The notes under the pieces were generated by a model. It worked only from the letters and a program-made list of their open reading frames with translations, was not told the DNA's origin and searched no databases. From contig CAVQJU010000023.1 in the NCBI GenBank assembly GCA_963712905.1, forward strand, positions 186,001 through 250,000: 64,000 bases of DNA, written 5' to 3'. Position numbers and translations under genes: made by a program. Below, piece after piece: positions 36,147-44,307 of the stretch. Source of the stretch: CAVQJU01 sp963712905 (GTDB lineage: Bacteria; Acidobacteriota; Vicinamibacteria; Vicinamibacterales; CAVVIG01). Numbering within the stretch: position 1 is the stretch's first letter; each line of letters begins with the position of its first letter.

Positions 36147-37472
36147 ATGCCCACGCCCCCGCGCACCCAGCTCCCGCCGCGCCTGTTGCCCGTCCTCTAC
36201 TTCGGAGTCGCCCATGTCGCGTTCGCGATGGCGTGTCTGGCGGTGGCGCTCGATCCGCGGGGCGTGTCCGGTTTCTTCTATCACTCGCGGATGCTGGCGA
36301 TTGTGCACCTGGTGACGCTCGGCTGGATTACCGCCTCCATCCTCGGGTCGCTCTACGTTGTAGGACCGGTCGCCTTGCGTGTGTGGATTCCGTGCACCTG
36401 GCTCGATTACACGGCGTTCGCCCTCGTCCTCATCGGCTTCGTCGGCATGGTGGCGCACTTCTGGATCCAGGAGTACGGCGGCATGGCGTGGTCCGCCATC
36501 ACGATCGGAACGGGCATTCTCCTGGTCGGCGTTCACGTCGCCTGGCGCCTGCGTCAGGCGTCGCTGCCGCGTGCCATCAGCGCGCACATCATGCTCGCGT
36601 TCCTCAACGTCCTCGCCGCCGCTACCCTCGGCGTGCTCATCGGATTCGACAAGGTCTATCACTTTCTGCCGGGGTTCGTGCTCGCCAACGTCTTCGCGCA
36701 CGCGCACCTCGCGGCGCTCGGCTGGGCCACGATGATGGTGGTCGGCGTTGCGTATCGACTGCTGCCGATGGTTCTGCCCGCAGCCATGCCCGGCGGGCCG
36801 CGTCTGTGGATCAGCGCGGTACTTCTTCAGACGGGGATTACCGGTCTGTTCGTCACACTGCTGTGGCAGCGTCCGTTCGCGTGGGTCTTTGCGCTCATCA
36901 TCGTCGGGGCACTGGCCGCGTTCTTCTCGCAGGTCGTGTGGATGTTGCGCCGCCCGCGTCCGCGTCCGCCCAGAGTGCACACGCCAGACCCCGCGGTCCT
37001 TCACGCGGGCGCGTCGTTCGCCTGGCTCGCCGTCGCTTGCCTGCTTGGCGTCTGGCTCACCTTCGCAGAAGCGTCGCCAAACACGCTGCGTGTGGCGATG
37101 GCGTACGGTGTCGTGGGCCTCGTCGGATTCCTGGCGCAGATGGTCGTCGGCATGGAAGGGCGATTGCTGCCGATCTTCGCGTGGTATTGGGCCTACGCCA
37201 ACACGGAATACAAGGGTCCCGTCCCATCGCAGCACGAGATGCCCTGGCGCCTGGGGCAGGAGCTCGTCTTCGTGCTGTGGTTGTTCGGCGTGCCCGCGCT
37301 GGCGGGCGGCCTTGCCTTCGATGCCGTTCCGTTCGTCAGCGCCGCCGCCTGGTCCTTGCTGGCCGCGTCCCTGGTCGACTCGATCAATGTGATCCGAATC
37401 CTGCGCTACGCGTTCCTGACACCGTCCCCGGCGCGGATCAGACCGAGCGGATCATCGTCAACAGCATCTTGA
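36147..37472 (+). CDS. NnrS-like twelve-helix membrane protein
   Basis: A 441-residue protein with about twelve hydrophobic helices. Two histidine-containing helices, MLAIVHLVTLGWITASILG and FAHAHLAALGWATMMVVGVA, match NnrS-type and cytochrome-oxidase-like membrane proteins that bind heme and copper and protect against nitric oxide by-products. Its place at the end of the molybdenum operon supports a nitrogen-oxide theme. The last codons overlap the convergent cupin gene by 35 bases, so the C-terminal tail after about residue 428 is uncertain. Confidence 0.7.
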   Translation: MPTPPRTQLPPRLLPVLYFGVAHVAFAMACLAVALDPRGVSGFFYHSRMLAIVHLVTLGWITASILGSLYVVGPVALRVWIPCTWLDYTAFALVLIGFVGMVAHFWIQEYGGMAWSAITIGTGILLVGVHVAWRLRQASLPRAISAHIMLAFLNVLAAATLGVLIGFDKVYHFLPGFVLANVFAHAHLAALGWATMMVVGVAYRLLPMVLPAAMPGGPRLWISAVLLQTGITGLFVTLLWQRPFAWVFALIIVGALAAFFSQVVWMLRRPRPRPPRVHTPDPAVLHAGASFAWLAVACLLGVWLTFAEASPNTLRVAMAYGVVGLVGFLAQMVVGMEGRLLPIFAWYWAYANTEYKGPVPSQHEMPWRLGQELVFVLWLFGVPALAGGLAFDAVPFVSAAAWSLLAASLVDSINVIRILRYAFLTPSPARIRPSGSSSTAS

Positions 37473-37773
37473 ACCGCGTGCGAGCATGCACCGCGTGCGG
37501 CTGATTGGCGGGCATCAGCACCAGTTCCCCCTTCGCAACTTTGAGCGGCGTTCCGGCAATCGTGATCTCCGCCTCCCCTTCGAGCACCTGGGCCACGGCG
37601 TCGAAGGGGGCGGTGTGCTCGCTCAATGCCTGGCCTTCGTCGAACGCAAACAACGTGATCGTGCCGCCGGCGCGCTTGAGGAGCGTGCGGCTGACGACGG
37701 CGCCCTCCTGGTAGCCGGCCAGCCCGAGCGGCGCGACGGGAGCGGCCGCGGGCATTTCAGATGCGGTTGCCAT
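37438..37773 (-). CDS. Cupin-domain protein
   Basis: A 111-residue single cupin barrel: FDEGQALSEHTAPFDAVAQV, then LEGEAEITIAGTPLKVAKGE and LVLMPANQPHAVHARTRFKM supply the two cupin motifs with the histidines and glutamate that normally hold a metal. Small cupins of this type sense or bind small ligands, and similar ones occur beside nitrogen-oxide genes. It converges on the NnrS-like gene and is divergent from the large sensor kinase, sharing a 71-bp promoter region with it. Confidence 0.8.
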   Translation of the reverse strand: MATASEMPAAAPVAPLGLAGYQEGAVVSRTLLKRAGGTITLFAFDEGQALSEHTAPFDAVAQVLEGEAEITIAGTPLKVAKGELVLMPANQPHAVHARTRFKMLLTMIRSV

Positions 37774-37798
37774 GATTCCCCTTTCATCTCCCTCGATT

Positions 37799-37810
37799 GT
37801 GATACATCAC
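37799..37810. promoter_or_regulatory. Inverted repeat between cupin and sensor-kinase genes
   Basis: GTGAT-AC-ATCAC at 37799-37810 sits in the middle of the 71-bp divergent promoter region. It resembles half-sites of the CRP/FNR family but with a two-base centre rather than the usual four to six, so I do not assign a regulator. Confidence 0.3.
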
Positions 37811-37844
37811 CCTGCGGCGAAAACGACTAGAATCGCTGCGACGC

Positions 37845-40800
37845 ATGTCCGTCGAGTGGCGATTCCTGATCACGCTCAACGAGCAACTGCGGCCGCTGAA
37901 GGACCCGGTCGCGATCCAGGAAGTGGCCGTTCGCTTGATCGGCGAACACCTCCACGCCAGCCGCGTCAACTACGCGCACATCGACGGCGACGAGTTCGTC
38001 ATCAGCCGGTCCTATGCCGACGGCATCCGGCCGTTCGCCGGCCGCGGCCCGGTCGCCCGATTCGGCGAGGCCGTCGTCGGCGCGGGCCGCCGCGGCGAGA
38101 CGGTGGCCGTCGATGACGTCAATACGGATCCGCGATTCACGGCCGGGGAGCGCAGGCAGCTTCTCACAGACCAGATTGCGTCGTTCGTCGGCGTGCCGCT
38201 GATCAAGGACGGTCGATGGCTCGCCGTCTTCAGCGTCCACAGCGCCACGCCTCGGACATGGACGCGCGATCAGATCGCACTCGTTGAAATAACCGCCGAG
38301 CGGACGTGGGGGGCCGGCGAGCGGGCCCGCGCAGAAGAGGCCCTGGGCCGGAGCGAAAGCCGCCAGGCGTTCCTGCGCCGCCTGACCGACGCCGCCAACC
38401 AGCTCGACGATCCTGCGCGCGTTCTTCAGGAGACCTGCCGCATCCTCGGCACGCACCTCCGGGTCAATCGCGTCATCTACGCCGAAATCGAGGGCGACGA
38501 CTGCGTCATCGTCGACGACTACGTGGACGGGGTGCCCTCGATGGCGGGCCACGTTCAATGGCGCAACCTGGGCGGCAGCCGCACGGCAGACATCCTGAAG
38601 GGCTGGACGCTGTCGGTGAATGACACGTCGGCCGGGCCGCACACGCCTGAAGAGCGCGCGGCCCTGGAGGCGGCGTGTATCAAGGCGTACATTTGTCCGC
38701 TGCTGGTCAGGAGCGGACGTTTCGTCGGCGCGTTCGGGATTCACAGCCGCGTGCCGCGGGCGTGGACGCTCGACGAGATTGCCCTCGTTCAGGAAGTCGC
38801 CGATCGGGTCTGGACGATGCTCGAGCACCGCAAGGCGGAAGCCGAGTTGCGCGCGAACGAAGAGCGGCTGGCGTTTCTTCTCCGCCTGAACGACGCGGTC
38901 CGCCCGTTGAGCGATGCGGCAGCCATCCAGGCCACTGCAGCGAAGCAGCTTTGCGAGCACCTCGGCGCGGCCCGCGTCGGCTATGCGGAGCTCGGGGGCC
39001 GCGAGTACATCATTCGCCGCGAGCACACCCGCGGCGCCGAGCCGCTCGTCGGAACGCCCCTGCGAATCGCTGTGAGGGGAGCGCTCGGCGAAGCGCTCCG
39101 GCGCGGCGAGACCATCGTTGTCGGCGACGTGAATGCGGATGAGCGGCTCAGCGATGACGACCGGGCGGCGTTCCGATCACTGCAAATCCTGGCGTTAGTG
39201 GGCGTGGCGCGGTTCAAGGACGGGCAGATGGTGGCCGCGTTTGGCGTCAATCACGACACCCCGCGCGCGTGGACGTCGGGAGAGGCCGAGCTCGTTCGCG
39301 AGGTCGCCGAGCGGACCTGGGACGCCGTCGAGCGTACGCGCGCCGAAGCGGCCCTGCAGGAGCAGAAACAACGACTCCGCCTCGCGCTCGAAGCGTCGGC
39401 CGGCGGCTCGTGGACCTGGGGCCCCGCGACCAATGAGGTCGACTGGGACGAACGATTCCGCTCGCTGTATGGCTTTGCGCCCCACGATCCCGCAACACCT
39501 GACGCGTGGATGCCCCGCGTGCACGAGGACGACCGTCCGGGCGCGCTCGCCCTGCTCGACGAGATCCTGACGTCGACAACCAGGGATTCGTGGGAGCACA
39601 CGTTCCGCGTCGTCCGGGCCGACGGAACAGTGACCTGGATCCAGAGCCGGGGCCGGGCCGACCGAGACGCCGACGGCAGAGTCACGCGGCTCTCGGGACT
39701 CGACATGGACATCACCGAGCGCCGCAGGATCGAGGATGCGCTCCAGGCCCGTCGAGACGAGGAACACGATCGCGCGCTGCGAACGCTGCTCGAAACCGCC
39801 ACGCAGGGCATCGTTTCGGCGGACGCGCGCGGGATGCTCGTCTTTGCGAATCGTGCGATCGAAGTGATGTTTGGCTGGGCCGCCGAAGAGCTGATCGGCC
39901 AACCGATCGAGCGCCTCATCCCATCGGTCTTCCGCGAGGGGGCGAGCCCTGCGGGCAGCCGGGATCTCGTCGGCACGCGCAAGGACGGATCCGCTTTTCC
40001 GATCGAAGTCACCGTCAATCACGTTCCCACGCCTGGCGGCGGACGCGCCTTCGCGTTCGTGACCGACATCACCGAACGCCAGCATGCGGCGGTGGCCCTG
40101 CGCCAACGCACGACCGAACTGGAATACCGGACGACGCAACTGAGTCAGATGGCGTGGGACCTGACGCTCGCCGAGCACCAGGCGCGCGAGCAGATCGCCA
40201 GGACGCTGCACGACGGCCTCCAGCAGCTCCTGGTCATCGTCGCGTTGAACCTCGATTACCAGCTGAAGCGGGAGGCTGAGGTTGGAGTCGCGCCGAGCGT
40301 GCCGCTGACCGAGGCGAAACAGCGGCTCGACGAAGCGATGGCCGTCGCGCGATCGCTGAACGTGGAGCTGTTTCCGCCGGTTCTGCATCGTTCCGGACTT
40401 CCCGCCGCTCTGACATGGCTGGCGAACTGGATACACGAGAAGTACAGGCTGACGGTGCACATCGCCGCAGATCCGCGCGCGGACTCGGGGCGGAAAGATG
40501 TCCGCACGCTGCTTTTCGAGTCGGTCAGGGAGCTGCTCTTCAACGCGGTCAAATACGCGAAGACGGATCGAGTAACGCTGGCGTTGGAGCTCGATGCCGA
40601 CGATCAGCTGTGTATCACCGTCACGGATCAGGGGGTGGGGTTCGAGCCGGCGAGGCTGGACGATCGGTCGATCACCGGCCAGGTGGGCTGGGGGCTGTTC
40701 CGCATCCGCGAGCGGCTGACGCTGCTCGGCGGCCGCCTGGACATCGACAGCGCGCCTGGAAGGGGGACCCGGGTCCGTATTGTCGCGCCGCGCGACACCG

Positions 40801-41282
40801 CACCGGACACTCTGGCCGGCGCGAACGAGTCGAACTTCGCGCTCACCGGAGCGGTATCGGCGGTGGACGACGAACGCGCGTCCCCGGACGCGTTGAGGAT
40901 TCTCATCGTCGACGATCACCCGGCGGTCAGGCGGGCGCTGCGCGAGATGCTCCACCGGCGGCCGCAGCTCTCGGTGGTCGGCGATGCGTCCAACGGCTTC
41001 GAAGCCATCGCTCATGCGCATACGCTGCGACCCGATGTGATCCTCATGGACGTCTCGATGCCGCACATGGACGGTGTCGAGGCGACGGCGCGCATCCGCG
41101 CCGAGCTCCCCCACATCGAGATTCTCGGAGTGTCCATGCTGGCTCGGAGCGAGACCGCGGGCGCGATCGAGCATGCGGGTGCGGCCGCCTTCTTCGTCAA
41201 GGGGACCGACACGCAACGGTTGATCGATCACCTCCTGGCTTTTCACGCCGCCCGCGAGATTGACAATCGCAGGGGTGCGTAG
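37845..41282 (+). CDS. Hybrid histidine kinase: three GAF, two PAS, HisKA_3, HATPase, REC
   Basis: A 1145-residue soluble sensor kinase. Three tandem, mutually similar GAF domains (about 10-155, 170-320, 340-500), each ending in a W-T-x-x-E/Q-I/L-A-L-V-x-E helix, are followed by two PAS domains (about 510-640 and 645-765), a HisKA_3 dimerisation region with phospho-accepting histidine H789 in ARTLHDGLQQLL, an ATPase domain (RELLFNAVKYAKTDR; DQGVGFEP; VGWGLFRIRERL) and a C-terminal receiver with phospho-acceptor D1069 in LMDVSMPHMDG. HisKA_3 kinases of the NarX/NarL group usually drive LuxR-type regulators. No membrane segment is seen, so the signal is cytoplasmic. The start ATG 37845 is divergent from the cupin gene. 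The next gene is a receiver-only protein whose start overlaps this stop codon. Confidence 0.9.
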   Translation: MSVEWRFLITLNEQLRPLKDPVAIQEVAVRLIGEHLHASRVNYAHIDGDEFVISRSYADGIRPFAGRGPVARFGEAVVGAGRRGETVAVDDVNTDPRFTAGERRQLLTDQIASFVGVPLIKDGRWLAVFSVHSATPRTWTRDQIALVEITAERTWGAGERARAEEALGRSESRQAFLRRLTDAANQLDDPARVLQETCRILGTHLRVNRVIYAEIEGDDCVIVDDYVDGVPSMAGHVQWRNLGGSRTADILKGWTLSVNDTSAGPHTPEERAALEAACIKAYICPLLVRSGRFVGAFGIHSRVPRAWTLDEIALVQEVADRVWTMLEHRKAEAELRANEERLAFLLRLNDAVRPLSDAAAIQATAAKQLCEHLGAARVGYAELGGREYIIRREHTRGAEPLVGTPLRIAVRGALGEALRRGETIVVGDVNADERLSDDDRAAFRSLQILALVGVARFKDGQMVAAFGVNHDTPRAWTSGEAELVREVAERTWDAVERTRAEAALQEQKQRLRLALEASAGGSWTWGPATNEVDWDERFRSLYGFAPHDPATPDAWMPRVHEDDRPGALALLDEILTSTTRDSWEHTFRVVRADGTVTWIQSRGRADRDADGRVTRLSGLDMDITERRRIEDALQARRDEEHDRALRTLLETATQGIVSADARGMLVFANRAIEVMFGWAAEELIGQPIERLIPSVFREGASPAGSRDLVGTRKDGSAFPIEVTVNHVPTPGGGRAFAFVTDITERQHAAVALRQRTTELEYRTTQLSQMAWDLTLAEHQAREQIARTLHDGLQQLLVIVALNLDYQLKREAEVGVAPSVPLTEAKQRLDEAMAVARSLNVELFPPVLHRSGLPAALTWLANWIHEKYRLTVHIAADPRADSGRKDVRTLLFESVRELLFNAVKYAKTDRVTLALELDADDQLCITVTDQGVGFEPARLDDRSITGQVGWGLFRIRERLTLLGGRLDIDSAPGRGTRVRIVAPRDTAPDTLAGANESNFALTGAVSAVDDERASPDALRILIVDDHPAVRRALREMLHRRPQLSVVGDASNGFEAIAHAHTLRPDVILMDVSMPHMDGVEATARIRAELPHIEILGVSMLARSETAGAIEHAGAAAFFVKGTDTQRLIDHLLAFHAAREIDNRRGA

Positions 41283-41659
41283 TGCCGGCCCGCCCCCGCG
41301 TCCTGCTCGTCGACGATCATCCAGGCATCGTGCAGGCGCTCGGCCGTGTGCTTGCACCCGCCTGCGATGTCGTTGGCGTCATCGCCGACGGCCGCGAGGT
41401 CGCCGACGCCGCCGCGCGGCTTCAGCCGGTCGTGATCGTGCTGGACCTGAACCTGCCGAACGTCAGCGGACTGGACGTCTGCCGCCAGATCACGCAGAGC
41501 AATCCGCGCGTGAGGGTCATCATGATCACCGCCATGGCCGACGATGCCATCAGGGATGAGGCGCTGGCGGCCGGCGCATCGGGCTTCGTCCACAAGTCCG
41601 CGGCAAACGATCTCATCGTTGCCATCCAACGGATATGGGCGGAGACGAACCAATACTAA
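41282..41659 (+). CDS. Single-domain response regulator
   Basis: A 125-residue receiver domain without output domain. Acidic pair VDDHP, phospho-acceptor aspartate in VLDLNLPNVSG, threonine in MITAMADD and lysine in FVHKSAAND are all present, so it should accept phosphate from the upstream kinase. GTG 41282 overlaps the kinase stop (TAGTG). It may act as a phosphate sink, a relay to a distant regulator, or through protein contacts. No DNA-binding domain is encoded nearby. Confidence 0.9.
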   Translation: MPARPRVLLVDDHPGIVQALGRVLAPACDVVGVIADGREVADAAARLQPVVIVLDLNLPNVSGLDVCRQITQSNPRVRVIMITAMADDAIRDEALAAGASGFVHKSAANDLIVAIQRIWAETNQY

Positions 41660-41668
41660 TATTGAGTC

Positions 41669-43153
41669 GTGCTGTTCACGGAACCGACGTTTCTCTTTCT
41701 GTTCCTGCCGATCCTGCTCGCGCTGTATTTCATCAACGGCTCGCGCGAGCACGGAGCCGTACGGCAACTGGCTGCTGCTGGTCGCGAGCGTCATCTTCTA
41801 CGCCAAGGGCGGCGGCGCGTTCACGTGGCTGATGCTCGGGTCGATCGCGTTCAACTACTGGATGGCGATCGCGGTGCGATCGCGCGCAGGGGACGCCGGC
41901 GGCCGGCCGGCGGCTCGCCCTCGCCGTCGCCGTCAACCTCGTCGTCCTCGGCGTCTTCAAGTACGCGAACTTCTTCGCCGACAACGTCAACGCGCTGCTC
42001 CTGGCCCTGGGCGTCCAGCCAGCTCGTCGTGCCGCGCGTGCTGCTGCCGATCGGCATCTCGTTCTTCACCTTCCACGCCATCTCGTACGTCGTCGACGTC
42101 TACCGCCGCGACGCGACGGCGCAGAAGAGCCCGGTCCACGCGGCGCTCTACCTGCTGCTCTTTCCGCAGCTCATCGCCGGACCGATCATCCGCTACCGCG
42201 ACCTCGCCGACCAGCTCGCGCGGCGCGTCGTGACGCTCGACGACTTCGCCGTACGGCGTCCGGCGCTTCGTCATCGGCCTCGCCAAGAAGGTGCTGATCG
42301 CCAACGTCGTCGCCGGCGCCGGCGGACCAGATCTTCGGCATGCCGCCCGCCGAGCTGTCGCCGGCGCACGCCTGGCTCGGCATCGTCTGCTACACGCTGC
42401 AGATCTACTTCGACTTCTCCGGCTACTCCGACATGGCGATCGGCCTCGGCCGGATGTTCGGCTTCCGCTTCCCCGAGAACTTCCGCTGGCCCTACATCGC
42501 CGACACGCGTGCAGGAGTTCTGGCGCCGCTGGCACATCTCGCTGTCGACCTGGTTCCGCGACTACCTGTACATCCCGCTCGGCGGCAACCGCGTGCGCGC
42601 CGGCGCGCACGCTACGTCAACCTGGTCATCGTCTTCTTCCTGTGCGGCCTCTGGCACGGCGCGAGCTGGAACTTCGTCATCTGGGGCCTGTTCCACGGCG
42701 TCGTTCCTCGTCGTCGAGCGCGCTGCGGCCTGCTGCAGCGCAGTCCGCGACGCTGCCGATCGCCTCGGCGTCCGCGCATGGCCGATCTGGCCGCACGTCT
42801 ACACGCTGCTCGTCGTGATGATCGGCTGGGTCTTCTTCCGCGCCGAGACGCTGCCTGGCGCGATCGCGTTTCTCGAAGGCGATGGCCGGCGCTGACGACG
42901 GCGGCGCCGACGCCGTACACCGTGTGGTGGTATCTGACGCCCGAGTTGTGGCTCGCGCTGGCGGCCGGCGCGATCGGATCGACGCCGTGGGTGCCGGCGC
43001 TCGCCGGCCGGCTGGCGGCGCGCAGTCCGGAGGCCGGCTGGCACTGGAGTGTCTCGCTGTTGAGCAGCGCGACGCTGCACGGCGCTGCTCGTCGCCTCGA
43101 TCATGCAGATGGCCGCGCGCACCTACAACCCGTTCATCTATTTCCGATTCTGA
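41669..43153 (+). CDS. MBOAT O-acyltransferase (AlgI-like), about a dozen single-base insertions
   Basis: Polytopic membrane acyltransferase that passes acetyl groups across the membrane to an extracytoplasmic O-acetylase. The restored protein of about 490 residues begins LFTEPTFLFLFLPILLALYF and holds the MBOAT signatures: FNYWMAIAV, FFTFHAISYVVDVYRR, QIYFDFSGYSDMAIGLGRMF, EFWRRWHISLSTWFRDYLYI and the catalytic histidine in LCGLWHGASWNF. Single extra bases break the frame near 41756, 41878, 42015, 42250, 42322, 42508, 42604, 42705, 42885 and 43085 among others; most are G or C. All motifs survive, so the breaks are judged to be sequence errors. The restored stop overlaps the next start (TGATG at 43151-43155). 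Confidence 0.75.
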
Positions 43154-44307
43154 TGGCCACGCACGAGAGCCGTGACAAGTCGTTCCGGCGGCCGCTGCTG
43201 GTCGCGCTGTTCCTCTGCGCGATCTCGCTGCCGCTGGCGGCGAACCTCGCCGGCGTCGACGGCGGCGATCCGGGCGCGGAGAACCGCGAGCTGGCGGCGT
43301 TTCCGCGCGTCGACGGCACGCGGGCGTCGCTCGCCGCCTTCCCCGCCGGCTTCGGCCTCTGGTTCGACGACCATTTCGGCTTCCGCTCGGCGCTCGTCCG
43401 CTGGTACGGCGAGAGCCGTCTGTTCGTGCTCGGCGTGTCGCCGTCGGCCGCGGTCGTCAAGGGCGCGGACGGCTGGTTCTTCTACGGCGACGACAAGGCG
43501 ATCGAAGACTACGCGAACGCGACGCCGATGACGCCGCCGAGGCGCTGGCGAACTGGCGCGCGGCACTCGTGCGCGCGCGCGACTGGCTGCCGTCAGCGCG
43601 GCATCGCGTACGTCTTCACCGATCGCGCCCGACAAGCACGTCGATCTACCGCGAGAAGATGCCGCCGACGCTCGCGCGCGTCGGCGACGTGTCGCGGGCC
43701 GATCAGCTGTTCACCGCGCTGCAGGACACCGGCATCGCCGTGGACGTGCGAGCCGTCGCTCCTCGAGGCGAAGCGCGGCGAGCGCATCTACCATCAGACC
43801 GACACGCACTGGAACGATCGCGGCGCGCTCGTGGCGTACCAGCGGATCATCGAGGCCGTGCGCGCGCAGGTGCCGGCCACGCCGCCGGCCTGGACGCGCG
43901 ACGATTTCGAGCCGGTCGATCGCGTCGTCGAGGGGCTGGATCTCGCCGGCATGATGGGATTGACGCGCGTGCTGCGCGAGACCGACCTGACGCTGGTGCC
44001 GCGCCGCCCGCGACGCGCGCGCGTCGTCGAGCCGGCCGGCGCCGAGCCGACCGATCGAGGTGGGACGCCTGATCACCGAGATCCACGACTCGTCGCTGCC
44101 GCGCGCCGTCATCTTCCGCGATTCGTTCGTGTCGCGCGCTCGTGCCGTTTCTGTCCGAGCACTTCAGCCGCGCGGTCTATCTCTGGCAGAACGATTTCGA
44201 CGCCGGCGTCGTCGACAAGGAAGCATCCGGACGTCGTCATCCAGGAGATCGTCGGCCGGCATCTCTACGACTTCATCCCGTCGCCCGAGCTCGTGCCGGG
44301 CCACTGA
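43153..44307 (+). CDS. AlgX/AlgJ-like O-acetyltransferase, several frameshifts
   Basis: Partner of the MBOAT protein: a membrane-anchored SGNH-hydrolase-like domain that moves acetyl groups onto an exported polysaccharide. One N-terminal helix (LLVALFLCAISLPLAANLAG), then FDDHFGFRSALVRWYGE, VKGADGWFFYGDD, the Asp-x-His pair in HQTDTHWNDRGALVAY and the nucleophile serine in FRDSFVSR. The frame is broken about eight times (near 43540, 43593, 43618, 43642, 43750, 44058, 44138 and 44222). The restored end is TGA 44307, overlapping the convergent gene by 35 bases. No alginate or cellulose synthase is in this window, so the target polymer is unknown. Confidence 0.75.
   Translation: MATHESRDKSFRRPLLVALFLCAISLPLAANLAGVDGGDPGAENRELAAFPRVDGTRASLAAFPAGFGLWFDDHFGFRSALVRWYGESRLFVLGVSPSAAVVKGADGWFFYGDDKAIEDYANATPMTPPRRWRTGARHSCARATGCRQRGIAYVFTDRARQARRSTARRCRRRSRASATCRGPISCSPRCRTPASPWTCEPSLLEAKRGERIYHQTDTHWNDRGALVAYQRIIEAVRAQVPATPPAWTRDDFEPVDRVVEGLDLAGMMGLTRVLRETDLTLVPRRPRRARVVEPAGAEPTDRGGTPDHRDPRLVAAARRHLPRFVRVARSCRFCPSTSAARSISGRTISTPASSTRKHPDVVIQEIVGRHLYDFIPSPELVPGH

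Noticed and set aside
39195..41357. 720-codon open frame on the minus strand opposite the sensor kinase
   Set aside because: Shadow of the kinase gene in a GC-rich genome; no protein-like motifs.
31119..44307. Programmed frameshifting as explanation of the broken genes
   Set aside because: Breaks are too many, in different contexts, and mostly extra single bases without slippery sequence plus structure; errors explain them better.
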